Shown piece by piece: positions 8,190 to 17,139 of a DNA stretch of 23,097 bases. Each line of letters starts with the position of its first letter. Positions within the stretch are counted from its first letter, which is position 1. Source of the stretch: an uncultured bacterium (GTDB taxonomy: Bacteria > Actinomycetota > Coriobacteriia > Coriobacteriales > Coriobacteriaceae); contig CAJMSV010000019.1 of assembly GCA_905216175.1 (NCBI GenBank), positions 1-23,097 of the forward strand. The letters run 5' to 3'. Position numbers and translations under genes: made by a program. The notes below the pieces were generated by a model. The model worked only from the letters and a program-made list of their open reading frames with translations, made no database searches and was not told where the DNA came from.

Positions 8190-8287
8190 AAGTGCTCCAT
8201 TTGGACAATCTGGCCTTCAATCGTCGGTCGCGTATATCCATACGCTTCCCTCCTCTTTTAGGCCACCTTGTCTCAAATGGAGCACTT
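8190..8287. repeat. 14-bp inverted repeat in the ABC exporter leader
   Basis: AAGTGCTCCATTTG (8190-8203) is repeated perfectly in inverse at 8274-8287, with 70 bp between that contain the alternative start ATG at 8239-8241 and its GGAGGG site. In an mRNA starting upstream of 8287 the two arms would pair and enclose this start. It may be a regulatory structure or a paired protein-binding site. Confidence 0.6.
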
Positions 8288-8304
8288 TCGCTGACTTACA
8301 CAAA

Positions 8305-8323
8305 CCTGCGGGATCATTCCCGC
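8305..8323 (-). terminator. Weak hairpin after the NUDIX gene
   Basis: GCGGGA (8308-8313) pairs with TCCCGC (8318-8323) around TCAT. On the minus strand it follows the NUDIX stop by a few bases, but only AGGTTTGTGT comes after it, so termination is probably partial and read-through to the exporter is possible. Confidence 0.4.
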
Positions 8324-8326
8324 TCG

Positions 8327-9022
8327 TTAAAGTTCGGCCCCGCCTAGTCGGTGCGCGATGCTGTCGCAAGCCAAGGCGCCCACGACGGTCTTGGCATCTT
8401 CGATCTTGCCGTCGAGCACGGCGTCGATTAGCTCGTGCAGCGGCACCAGATCCACGTTGACAAACTCGTCATCATCGGGGTTGGGCGCATCAAACTCGAG
8501 CTTGGTGGCCAGGTAGATGTGAATGATCTCGTCACAGAAGCCGCAGGACGTGACAATCGACGTCAAAAAGCGAATGCGACCGGCCCTAAAGCCCGTCTCC
8601 TCATGCAGCTCACGCTTGGCGCAATCGAGCGGGTCCTCGCCTGGATCGAGCTTGCCGGCGGGAATCTCGACCGTCACGCGGTCGATGGCGGTGCGGTACT
8701 GACGCACCAGTACGATCTTGCCGCTCTCGGTCAGTGCCACAACGGCCGCCGCACCCGGATGGCGAACGATATCGCGGGCGCTGCGGTGACCGTTGGGCAG
8801 CTCAACCTCAAGACGGTGGACGTCGAGAATCTTGCCCTTCCAGGCGCACTCCTCCGAAAGAATCTTCTCGTGCAGCTCGGCATCGTGCGGGTCGTCGTCG
8901 CCCAGCACCAGCGCCGGCTCGTCAGCGACCTCGCCACCAGGCTCGCCCTCGGCGTGCCCATACATGCGGCTGTCCTCTTCGACGATCTGCGCGTCCACGA
9001 GCTCTTCGTTCTTCTCGTCCAT
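8327..9022 (-). CDS. NUDIX hydrolase, ADP-ribose pyrophosphatase-like
   Basis: The protein carries a complete Nudix box, from GKLDPGED through RELHEETGF at about residues 123-145, matching the pattern GX5EX7REUXEEXGU, whose glutamates bind Mg. Upstream residues (AAAVVALTESGKIVLVRQYR, VTVEIPAGKL) are typical of the ADP-ribose pyrophosphatase branch (NudF/YqkG-like), which cleaves ADP-ribose to AMP and ribose 5-phosphate; exact substrate is inferred. An acidic N-terminal stretch of about 50 residues precedes the fold. Start: the ATG at 9020-9022 sits nine bases after GAGAGG, whereas the ATG at 9029-9031 abuts it directly, so the shorter 231-residue form is preferred; the other adds three residues. 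It begins 21 bp after the purD stop and is probably co-transcribed with purD. Confidence 0.92.
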   Translation of the reverse strand: MDEKNEELVDAQIVEEDSRMYGHAEGEPGGEVADEPALVLGDDDPHDAELHEKILSEECAWKGKILDVHRLEVELPNGHRSARDIVRHPGAAAVVALTESGKIVLVRQYRTAIDRVTVEIPAGKLDPGEDPLDCAKRELHEETGFRAGRIRFLTSIVTSCGFCDEIIHIYLATKLEFDAPNPDDDEFVNVDLVPLHELIDAVLDGKIEDAKTVVGALACDSIAHRLGGAEL

Positions 9023-9043
9023 CCGTCTCATCCCTCTCGGACT

Positions 9044-10348
<1,305 letters not shown>

Positions 10349-10402
10349 GGGTGCCTCCTCTATGGATGAACGGCCCGCTCCGCGCGAGCCCTTTGCAAGC
10401 AA

Positions 10403-10444
10403 ATATACCCCTCGGCCGCCCGTCCGGGCTGCAAAGGGGTATAT
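10403..10444 (-). terminator. Terminator between purA and purD
   Basis: Ten-base arms ATATACCCCT (10403-10412) and AGGGGTATAT (10435-10444) pair, with an additional GCCC/GGGC stem inside. On the minus strand the stem comes 22 bp after the purA stop and is followed by TTGCTTGC, a poor U-tract. It may therefore allow some read-through into purD, for which no separate promoter was clear. Confidence 0.65.
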
Positions 10445-10466
10445 CGCAATAACCAAATAGTGCCGA

Positions 10467-11753
<1,287 letters not shown>

Positions 11754-11819
11754 GTTTACTCCTCACATTCATGGACTGTCTACGCGCCGCGCTGGCACGC
11801 AGAAGCACAAAACATTCCC

Positions 11820-11848
11820 AGTATACCCGTGCAACGGGCGCCTGTCCT
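11820..11848 (-). promoter_or_regulatory. Likely purA promoter
   Basis: On the minus strand a -10 TATACT (11825-11820) is separated by 17 bp from AGGACA (11848-11843), which keeps the GACA of the -35 consensus. Transcription would start near 11813 and give a leader of about 60 bases before purA. The -35 overlaps the dnaB stop codon. A short hairpin (CCCGT/ACGGG, 11826-11838) lies in the spacer. Confidence 0.55.
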
Positions 11849-13238
11849 ACTCCTCGGTATGCGCCCCATCAAGCTCATAGAACTTGGTGGATGCCGGCAG
11901 GAACATCAGGTCGACGTCACCGATCGGGCCCGAACGGTTCTTGGCCACGACGATACGCGTAACGCCCTCGTCGGGTCGATCGTCACGCGAGGCCTCGGCC
12001 GCATCGGCGGAGCGGTCCAAGAACATAACGATGTCGGCGTCCTGCTCGATAGAGCCCGATTCACGCAGGTCGGACAGCTGCGGGCGCTTGCCAGTACGGG
12101 ACTCGACCTGACGCGACAGCTGCGACAGTGCAATGAGCGGGATCTTGAGCTCCTTGGCCATGATCTTTAAACCACGCGACATCTCGGAGACCTCGACGGT
12201 ACGGCTCTCGGAGCGACGTCCCGGCGGAGGACTCACCAGCTGCAGGTAGTCCAGGATAATGATGGCCTTCTCCTTGTTGTGGAGCATGCGGCGGCTCTTG
12301 GCGCGGATCTCGGTCACCGTGGTGCCGGGCGTATCGTCAATCAGAATGTCGAGCTTAGACAAGGTCTGCGTGGCCTCGTTGATATTGGCCCACTGCTCGG
12401 GGCTAATGCGGCCCGTACGGAAGTCGCTGATTGAAATCATGGCGTAGGCGCAAATCAGGCGCTGGGCAATTTCCTTGCCCGACATCTCCAGCGAAAAGAA
12501 GCCGACGGTATAGCCCGCAGCGGCGGCATTCAGCGCCAGGTTCAGAGCGAACGACGTCTTACCCACGGCAGGGCGGGCGCCGATAATGATGAGCTGGCCC
12601 TCGCGGAAACCCATGAGCATGCGGTCGAGCGACGGGAAGCCGGTGGGCACGCCCGCGGCCTGTCCACCGGCCTTACACACTTCCTCGGCCTCGTTATAGG
12701 CCTCGACCATAAACTCGGTCAGTGTCTTATAGCTCGACTTGACCTCGCGCGCCGTGACCTTAAGCAGCTTGCTCTCGGCCAGCTCCACGACCTCCTTGGT
12801 GTCGGTGGGGGCGTTATAGGCCAGCGCGTTGATCTCGTTGGTGGCACCGATCAGCTCGCGCAGCATCGAGTCGCGACGGACGATGGCGGCATGGTGCTGC
12901 CAGTTCACGAGCGACAGGGTCTGGCCCATCAGCTCCAAAATGTAGGCCTCGCCGCCCACGGCATCAAGCTTGTTGATGCTGCGCAGGAAATCGATCAGCG
13001 AGATAGAGTCGATGGGAATGCGACTGTTGTACATATCGACCATCGCGGTGTAGATGGTCTTATGAATGGGCCGGTAGAAGTCATCGGGCTGCAGCTCGAC
13101 CTGGGCCTCCTCGACCACCTCGGGCGACAGCAGCATGGCGGCCAGTACATTGGCCTCTGCATCTTGGTTTTGAGGGAGACCCAACTTGGAGCCACGGTCC
13201 TCGACCGTCAGCCCCATCTCCCTTTCGTCATATGCCAT
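11847..13238 (-). CDS. dnaB: Replicative DNA helicase DnaB
   Basis: DnaB is the hexameric 5'-3' helicase that unwinds DNA at the replication fork and recruits primase. The 463-residue protein has the N-terminal helical domain (LPQNQDAEANVLAAMLLSPEVVEEA), a linker, and a RecA-type ATPase domain with Walker A GARPAVGKTS (about 215-224), SLEMSGKEIAQRL, Walker B IIILDYLQLV and the LSQLSRQVESR and RESGSIEQDADIVMF segments. No intein is present. Three in-frame ATGs lie near the start; that at 13236-13238 (MAYDERE) is preferred because TGAGGATG sits upstream at a suitable distance, while ATG at 13250 would add four residues. The gene lies directly after the rpsF-ssb-rpsR-rplI operon but a strong terminator separates them. 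Confidence 0.97.
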   Translation of the reverse strand: MAYDEREMGLTVEDRGSKLGLPQNQDAEANVLAAMLLSPEVVEEAQVELQPDDFYRPIHKTIYTAMVDMYNSRIPIDSISLIDFLRSINKLDAVGGEAYILELMGQTLSLVNWQHHAAIVRRDSMLRELIGATNEINALAYNAPTDTKEVVELAESKLLKVTAREVKSSYKTLTEFMVEAYNEAEEVCKAGGQAAGVPTGFPSLDRMLMGFREGQLIIIGARPAVGKTSFALNLALNAAAAGYTVGFFSLEMSGKEIAQRLICAYAMISISDFRTGRISPEQWANINEATQTLSKLDILIDDTPGTTVTEIRAKSRRMLHNKEKAIIILDYLQLVSPPPGRRSESRTVEVSEMSRGLKIMAKELKIPLIALSQLSRQVESRTGKRPQLSDLRESGSIEQDADIVMFLDRSADAAEASRDDRPDEGVTRIVVAKNRSGPIGDVDLMFLPASTKFYELDGAHTEE

Positions 13239-13390
13239 GAGCATCCTCATTCATATCGCTTGCGAGCATCCATAGTATCAGCCACGGTCCCAAAACGGGC
13301 CGCGCCCCGGCAATCATCACCGAACGAAACGGATGAACGGTCCCGTATATAGGACTTCGACGCAACGTTCACCATGACACTCACTCAGCG
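13239..13390 (-). other. dnaB leader, possible extended -10
   Basis: This gap holds no gene. Read on the minus strand, TGATACTAT (ending at 13272) has the TGn plus TACTAT form of an extended -10 promoter, about 30 bases before dnaB, but there is no good -35. A GC-rich imperfect palindrome (GGCCCG...GGGACC) lies around 13291-13307. The promoter call is tentative. Confidence 0.3.
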
Positions 13391-13430
13391 CAAAAAACAA
13401 AAGGGCGCCCTGGTCTCCCAGAGCGCCCTT
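13391..13430 (-). terminator. Terminator of the rpsF-ssb-rpsR-rplI operon
   Basis: The stem AAGGGCGC with GCGCCCTT plus an inner CTGG/CCAG around TCTC (13401-13430) is followed on the minus strand by TTTTGTTTTTTG. It starts about 33 bp after the rplI stop. It is one of the two strongest intrinsic terminators in the window. Confidence 0.9.
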
Positions 13431-13462
13431 CTTAGAACAAGATTGTTGCGTTGCAGCAAATG

Positions 13463-14002
13463 CTACTCGGCAGCAGCCTCAGTCTCGACCTCGGCGGTCT
13501 CGGCCTCGGCGACCTCAGCGGTCTCCTCAGCCTCAGCCTCGGCAGCGAGCTCCTCGGCGGTAACGCCGACGAGAACGACAACCTCGGCCTTGATCTCGCG
13601 GTACAGCGAGATGGCAACGGTGTGGGCACCGGCAACCTTGATGGGCTTACCGAGCTCGACGCGCTTGCGGTCGATGTCCATACCGAGCTGAGCCTTGATG
13701 GCGTCAGCGATCATAGCGGCGGTAACGGAGCCAAAGAGGATGCCCTCGTCGCCGACCTTGACGTCAACGGTGACCGTCTTGCCCTCGAAGGCAGCCTTGG
13801 TCTCGTTGGCGGTAGCCAGACGGACGGCCTCTCGCTTGGCGATGTTGTTGCGACGCTCGTCAAGCTGCTTGAGGTTGCCCTTGGTGGCGGCAACAGCGAG
13901 CTTCTTGGGGAACAGGAAGTTCTCAGCGTAACCCTGAGCGACCTCTACGACGTCACCCTCGCCGCCCTTGCCCTTGATCTCATCGAGAAGAATAACCTTC
14001 AT
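13463..14002 (-). CDS. rplI: 50S ribosomal protein L9
   Basis: L9 binds 23S rRNA near the L1 stalk with its N-terminal domain. The protein starts with the hallmark MKVILLDEIKGKGGEGDVVEVAQGYAENFLFPKKLA, then a connecting helix (ATKGNLKQLDERRNNIAKRE) and a C-terminal domain ending near KAEVVVLV. At 179 residues it is about 30 longer than E. coli L9; the extra C-terminal tail (from about 148) is almost entirely Glu/Ala/Val/Thr and acidic. The ATG is preceded by GGGAGA. It is the last gene of the rpsF-ssb-rpsR-rplI operon, 15 bp after rpsR, and is followed by a strong terminator. Confidence 0.97.
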   Translation of the reverse strand: MKVILLDEIKGKGGEGDVVEVAQGYAENFLFPKKLAVAATKGNLKQLDERRNNIAKREAVRLATANETKAAFEGKTVTVDVKVGDEGILFGSVTAAMIADAIKAQLGMDIDRKRVELGKPIKVAGAHTVAISLYREIKAEVVVLVGVTAEELAAEAEAEETAEVAEAETAEVETEAAAE

Positions 14003-14017
14003 GATGCGTCTCCCTTC

Positions 14018-14284
14018 TTAGCCGCGGTCGCGGTTGCCACGAGAGGAAACCACGGGGACGGTGTACGGCAGGAGAGCCATCTCGCGGGCGCGCTTGATGG
14101 CGTTGGCGATGTCATGCTGATGCTGCGTGCAAGCGCCAGTGACGCGACGGGGCTTGATCTTGCCACGGTCGGTCATGTACTTACGGAGAAGCTGAGTGTC
14201 CTTATAGTCGATGAACTCAGTGTTCTCCTTGCAGAACTGGCAGTACTTACGACGCGGCTGACGTGCAGAAAAATCATTAGCCAT
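14018..14284 (-). CDS. rpsR: 30S ribosomal protein S18, zinc-binding form
   Basis: S18 is a small-subunit protein that pairs with S6 on the platform. The 88-residue product shows the S18 core (YCQFCKEN, IDYKDTQLLRKYMTDRGKIKPRRVTGAC, HDIANAIKRAREMALLPY). Cys15, Cys18, Cys52 and His55 form a potential metal site, marking the zinc-containing C+ type found in bacteria that often also carry a zinc-free copy elsewhere. The ATG at 14282-14284 is chosen because conservation begins there and AAAGG lies upstream; an in-frame ATG 51 bases earlier would add an unconserved leader. It sits 72 bp after ssb and 15 bp before rplI. Confidence 0.95.
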   Translation of the reverse strand: MANDFSARQPRRKYCQFCKENTEFIDYKDTQLLRKYMTDRGKIKPRRVTGACTQHQHDIANAIKRAREMALLPYTVPVVSSRGNRDRG

Positions 14285-14356
14285 GTCAAAATACCTTTCG
14301 TTTGGCAACTTCGGCGAACCAAAGCCGCCTCTCACTCAAAAATAGGTGAACAGCCC

Positions 14357-14812
14357 TTAAAACGGGATGTCCTCATCGTAGACGTCGACCGCGGGCGGCG
14401 TAGCCACCGGTGCGGCAGGACGCGGTGCGGGCGCTGCAGGGGCTGCGGGGGCGTAACCGCCCTGATCGTAGCCACCCTGGCCACCGCGGGAGCTCATAAA
14501 CTCGATCTCATCGACGATGACCTCAAGCTTGCTCCGGCGCTGGCCGTCGCGCTCCCAAGAGCTGTAGCGCAGCTTGCCCTCGATCGCAACCTTGTTTCCC
14601 TTTGCCAGGAAACGGCTCACGGCCTCGGCGCGCGTGCCGAACATAGTGCAGTCGACAAAGTTGGGATAGTCCTCCCACTCGCCAGTCTGCGGGTTGCGGC
14701 GACGATCGTTCACGGCGACGCCAAAGGACAGAACCTGGGTTCCGCCAGCGGTGGCGCGCAGCTCGGGATCACGCGTGAGGTTACCGGTGATGTTCACTCG
14801 ATTGATGCTCAT
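14357..14812 (-). CDS. ssb: Single-stranded DNA-binding protein
   Basis: SSB coats single-stranded DNA during replication and repair. The 151-residue protein has an OB fold in about the first 105 residues (MSINRVNITGNLTRDPELRATAGG, SFGVAVNDRR, YPNFVDCTMFGTRAEAVSRFLAKGNKVAIEGKLRYSSWE), a flexible Gly/Ala/Pro-rich linker and the acidic tip DEDIPF, the docking peptide for replication and repair partners. The start follows GAGGAAG at a slightly long distance. It is the second gene of the ribosomal operon, 48 bp after rpsF, a conserved arrangement. Confidence 0.97.
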   Translation of the reverse strand: MSINRVNITGNLTRDPELRATAGGTQVLSFGVAVNDRRRNPQTGEWEDYPNFVDCTMFGTRAEAVSRFLAKGNKVAIEGKLRYSSWERDGQRRSKLEVIVDEIEFMSSRGGQGGYDQGGYAPAAPAAPAPRPAAPVATPPAVDVYDEDIPF

Positions 14813-14860
14813 AACTCACTACTTCCTCTTGGGGCACAAGCCCAGTCCAAAACGACAGTC

Positions 14861-15154
14861 TTACTCCTGGTCGTCGCGACGGACGATCATGTGGCGGACC
14901 ACAGCGTCGGTGATGCGCAGGACGCGATCAAGCTCGGCGATCTGGGTAGGATCTGCGTGGAAGTTGATGAGGGTGTAGTCACCATCGGTGAGGTCGTTGA
15001 TCTCGTAGGCGAGCTTGCGCTTGCCCCACTCGTCAACGGAGTCGACCTTGCCAGCGCCCTCAGCGATCGTGGTATCGATACGCTTCATAACAGCGAGACG
15101 AGTCTCGGGGTCGAGCGACGGGTCAACAAAGAACAGCAGTTCATAAGCCTTCAT
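14861..15154 (-). CDS. rpsF: 30S ribosomal protein S6
   Basis: S6 is a small-subunit protein that binds together with S18. The 97-residue sequence MKAYELLFFVDPSLDPETRLAVMKRIDTTIAEGAGKVDSVDEWGKRKLAYEIND... is typical for the family, with the WGKRKLAY segment and a short charged C-terminus. The ATG at 15152-15154 is preferred over one seven codons earlier because it follows a near-perfect GGAGGTGA and matches the family start. It heads the rpsF-ssb-rpsR-rplI operon, with a promoter and leader hairpin upstream. In other bacteria the S6:S18 complex can bind its own leader; the hairpin at 15181-15209 is a candidate site. Confidence 0.97.
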   Translation of the reverse strand: MKAYELLFFVDPSLDPETRLAVMKRIDTTIAEGAGKVDSVDEWGKRKLAYEINDLTDGDYTLINFHADPTQIAELDRVLRITDAVVRHMIVRRDDQE

Positions 15155-15180
15155 ATTGTCACCTCCTCTGGGCAAATGTG

Positions 15181-15209
15181 GCTTCAGGTCGTGAAGGTGC
15201 GCCTGAAGC
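15181..15209 (-). promoter_or_regulatory. Hairpin in the rpsF leader
   Basis: GCTTCAGG (15181-15188) pairs perfectly with CCTGAAGC (15202-15209) around a 13-base loop, about 27 bases upstream of rpsF. It is in the right place for an S6:S18 autoregulatory motif, but I cannot confirm the conserved bulge of that family by eye. Confidence 0.45.
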
Positions 15210-15225
15210 AGGAAAAGACTTGGTA

Positions 15226-15254
15226 ATAATATCTTTCAACCTCCCAGGCTGCAA
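15226..15254 (-). promoter_or_regulatory. Possible promoter of the rpsF operon
   Basis: On the minus strand TTGCAG (15254-15249) lies 17 bp from TATTAT (15231-15226). The -35 matches only in TTG; the -10 is good. Transcription would start near 15219 and include the leader hairpin. Confidence 0.4.
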
Positions 15255-15604
15255 GAATGTGCAGCTACAACCTCATGACCTCCACATATGTCCATACTCA
15301 CACGGCATTTCATGCGTCTTCCAACCAAATGCTGACCAAATGCTTGACGGATCTGTGGACAAGATACGGCACTGCGGGGACAAGCCAAATCAAACCGCAG
15401 GTCAGCAATTGCAGGGCTGTGGTCGTGAAATGCATACCAGTGGTTCACAACACCGTTCAAAGATTTTTAAAATTGCTGCCACGTCGTTTATAAATACCCA
15501 TTTTGAACAATTTGCCGCATGCAGCCATGCTGGTCAGAGCCCGTTTTTGGCCTCCTGAATCCCGTCACGAAGCCAAACGTTTCAAAAAATGCCAACTTTT
15601 CTGT
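15255..15604. other. Intergenic region between rpsF and tRNA-Ser
   Basis: No gene is supported in this 350-bp divergent spacer. It contains two adjacent 11-bp copies of ACCAAATGCT(G/T) at 15324-15345 and a DnaA-box-like sequence TTGTCCACA on the minus strand at 15354-15362. AT-rich DNA follows at about 15440-15520. A weak open frame spans the region but its composition does not look coding. Confidence 0.45.
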
Positions 15605-15632
15605 TTGCACTTTGCGATTCCTCGTGTATACT
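15605..15632 (+). promoter_or_regulatory. Promoter of tRNA-Ser(GGA)
   Basis: TTGCAC (15605-15610) and TATACT (15627-15632) are separated by 16 bp, with the tRNA starting 17 bases after the -10. Placement and match are good for a stable-RNA promoter. Confidence 0.75.
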
Positions 15633-15648
15633 GACTTTCGCATTTAAC

Positions 15649-15739
15649 GGAGAGTTGTCCGAGTGGCCGAAGGAGCACGATTGGAAATCGTGTAGGCGTC
15701 AAAAGCGTCTCCAGGGTTCAAATCCCTGACTCTCCGCCA
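15649..15739 (+). tRNA. tRNA-Ser(GGA)
   Basis: Acceptor stem GGAGAGT pairs with ACTCTCC, followed by G and an encoded CCA (15737-15739). The anticodon loop TTGGAAA, closed by CACGA/TCGTG, reads GGA (Ser UCC/UCU). The long variable arm between the anticodon and T arms and the GGGTTCAAATCCC T arm are typical class II serine tRNA features. Confidence 0.97.
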
Positions 15740-15748
15740 GTTAATTCC

Positions 15749-15778
15749 AAAGCAGGCCTTTGAGCCTGCTTTGTTTTT
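15749..15778 (+). terminator. Terminator after tRNA-Ser(GGA)
   Basis: AAAGCAGGC (15749-15757) pairs with GCCTGCTTT (15764-15772) around CTTTGA, followed by GTTTTT. It lies 10 bases after the tRNA and would end its transcript before the second serine tRNA. Confidence 0.85.
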
Positions 15779-15787
15779 ACCCCACGC

Positions 15788-15878
15788 GGAGGGGTGGCAG
15801 AGTGGTTGAATGCGGCGGTCTCGAAAACCGTTTGGCCTGTATAAGGTTACGAGGGTTCGAATCCCTCCTCCTCCGCCA
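15788..15878 (+). tRNA. tRNA-Ser(CGA)
   Basis: Acceptor stem GGAGGGG pairs with CTCCTCC including one G-U pair, then G and encoded CCA (15876-15878). The loop CTCGAAA, closed by CGGT/ACCG, gives anticodon CGA (Ser UCG). A long variable arm marks class II. It has no clear promoter of its own in the 9-base gap after the previous terminator, so it may depend on read-through or on a promoter overlapping that terminator. Confidence 0.97.
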
Positions 15879-15890
15879 TTTAGATTGAGA

Positions 15891-15916
15891 AAGCTCCCGG
15901 GAATGGGAGCTTTTTT
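15891..15916 (+). terminator. Terminator after tRNA-Ser(CGA)
   Basis: AAGCTCCC (15891-15898) pairs with GGGAGCTT (15905-15912) around a six-base loop, with a run of six T (15911-15916). It is a standard intrinsic terminator 12 bases after the tRNA. Confidence 0.9.
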
Positions 15917-15949
15917 GTTGTCGGATCCCCTCTCGGCCGCACATCCCAA

Positions 15950-16029
15950 CCAAACATGTACATCACCCTCCAAAAACGACATTTTTCGACATCTTTGGAG
16001 GCTGATGTACATGTTTGGATTGAGCTCAC
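15950..16029 (+). repeat. Palindromic repeat, copy 1
   Basis: An 80-bp unit, itself a hairpin. CCAAACATGTACATCA (15950-15965) pairs with TGATGTACATGTTTGG (16003-16018), and CCTCCAAA (15967-15974) pairs with TTTGGAGG (15994-16001). It then runs on through ATTGAGCTCAC. The same 80 bp occurs in the opposite orientation at 17140-17220 with one substitution and one inserted base. It ends 11 bp from the stop codon of the enclosed gene. Confidence 0.95.
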
Positions 16030-16039
16030 GGGAGTGGCA

Positions 16040-17047
16040 CTATTCGGAAGGTGCCTCTTCGTCTCGCATGCCTTTCCAGTTGCGGATAAGCGCCTTGCGT
16101 AGTTCGTTTTGCTTTCGCTGGTACCCGGTGTCGGTACAGCGAGGCATGCCGAGTGCTTCGCGAATGTTGTTCATGGCGCGGTGAAAGGCGAGCTGGCTAC
16201 CGAACTGAGCCGAAGTGAGCGTAACGATTCGATATCCCATTTGGGAGAGAACGGCCTCTCGCTCCGCATCTGTCCCCTTGCGCTCGAACTCATCGTGAAA
16301 GCCGCCCTTATATTCGATACCGAGCTCCCTGCGCTTGTAGGTAACGAGCGCATCGATTTTGAGTGTTCGAGCTTTGGCGCAATGCCAGAGACGTTGAGGG
16401 ATCTCGAGCGGTTTGTTGAGTTCGATACCTCGGATGCCAACCCCGCCTTCGCTTGTTGGGAGCGAGAGGGCGATTGCCGAAGCGGTCTCCCTAGGCGAGG
16501 CCGAGTGATCGTAGATGTGCCTGAGCGCGAGCCGTGCACGTGTGGCACCGGGTTTGCCGGGGTGCCGATCGAGCAGTTCGGTTATTTCATCCTTGGAGGT
16601 GGTGGCTGGTTGCTCGGTATAAGGGTCGGCGGGATTGAGCCTCATGCGATAATCGCCGCAAACTTCATAGCCATATTCGAGATATTCGATCCTATCCATC
16701 CACTCGGCAGCGAGCACGAAGGTGAAGGCTTCGTCGGTGATGAAGATTCCGGGCGTCAACTCGTCAATATGCTCGTAGGGAAGATTTTGTCCAAGAATGT
16801 GGCAAATGACGCCTTTGGTGCGAATTCGCTCGAATTCGAATACAACCGAGATATCGACAGTCTTAAGCATATCGGACGGAATGCCGCAGTCGGTAAGGGC
16901 CTGTCGTATGCGCGCAACGCGTTGCTGGGTGGAGATGCCTTGTGCGCCTATCTGGTAGTCGTGCCGCGTAAGAGACTGAACCAAATTCTGGGGCGCATGA
17001 TGGACAAGCCATGCGGTTTTATGCGAAATGAGAACAGGAGTATCCAT
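16040..17047 (-). CDS. PD-(D/E)xK-like / DUF559-like protein between inverted repeats
   Basis: The 335-residue protein resembles a Coriobacteriia family whose C-terminal half looks like a Vsr/DUF559-type nuclease fold. The relevant residues are Glu189 (SPRETA), Asp232 (KIDALV), then Glu245-x-Lys247 (GIEYKGGFHDE) and a following helix/strand with DAEREAVLSQMGYRIVTLT. This is a plausible PD-(D/E)xK active site; nuclease activity is inferred. The N-terminal part (HILGQNLPYEHID, GIFITDEAFTFVLAAEWM, YGYEVCGDYRM) recalls AbiEi-like or substrate-recognition parts of that family. No toxin or methylase partner is adjacent. The ATG at 17045-17047 follows GAGAGG by six bases. The gene is the only one between two 80-bp inverted repeats, and its base composition looks less GC-rich than its neighbours, suggesting acquired DNA. 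An operator-like palindrome lies about 70 bp upstream. Confidence 0.75.
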   Translation of the reverse strand: MDTPVLISHKTAWLVHHAPQNLVQSLTRHDYQIGAQGISTQQRVARIRQALTDCGIPSDMLKTVDISVVFEFERIRTKGVICHILGQNLPYEHIDELTPGIFITDEAFTFVLAAEWMDRIEYLEYGYEVCGDYRMRLNPADPYTEQPATTSKDEITELLDRHPGKPGATRARLALRHIYDHSASPRETASAIALSLPTSEGGVGIRGIELNKPLEIPQRLWHCAKARTLKIDALVTYKRRELGIEYKGGFHDEFERKGTDAEREAVLSQMGYRIVTLTSAQFGSQLAFHRAMNNIREALGMPRCTDTGYQRKQNELRKALIRNWKGMRDEEAPSE

Positions 17048-17114
17048 TGAGGGCCTCTCGCTCTGAGCCGGTATCCAGCTCTTATGTCCGTTGAAGTGGG
17101 GGGATATACCGGAT

Positions 17115-17132
17115 GTGAGTAAATTAACTCAC
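17115..17132. promoter_or_regulatory. Operator-like palindrome before the DUF559-like gene
   Basis: GTGAGT (17115-17120) and ACTCAC (17127-17132) are perfect complements with a six-base AT spacer. On the minus strand TATATC lies just downstream and may be a -10, although spacing to any -35 is poor. The site may bind an autoregulatory dimer. Confidence 0.4.
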
Positions 17133-17139
17133 TCATGCT

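Noticed and set aside
6049..8460. An 803-residue plus-strand open frame opposite the ABC exporter
   Set aside because: It covers the exporter's coding strand in reverse, with composition expected for a shadow of conserved codons.
13451..15226. A 591-residue plus-strand frame opposite the ribosomal operon
   Set aside because: It spans rplI, rpsR, ssb and rpsF in reverse, and those genes are beyond doubt.
15178..15558. A 126-residue plus-strand frame in the rpsF/tRNA spacer
   Set aside because: No ribosome-binding site, no coding-like composition, and it covers the rpsF promoter and leader.
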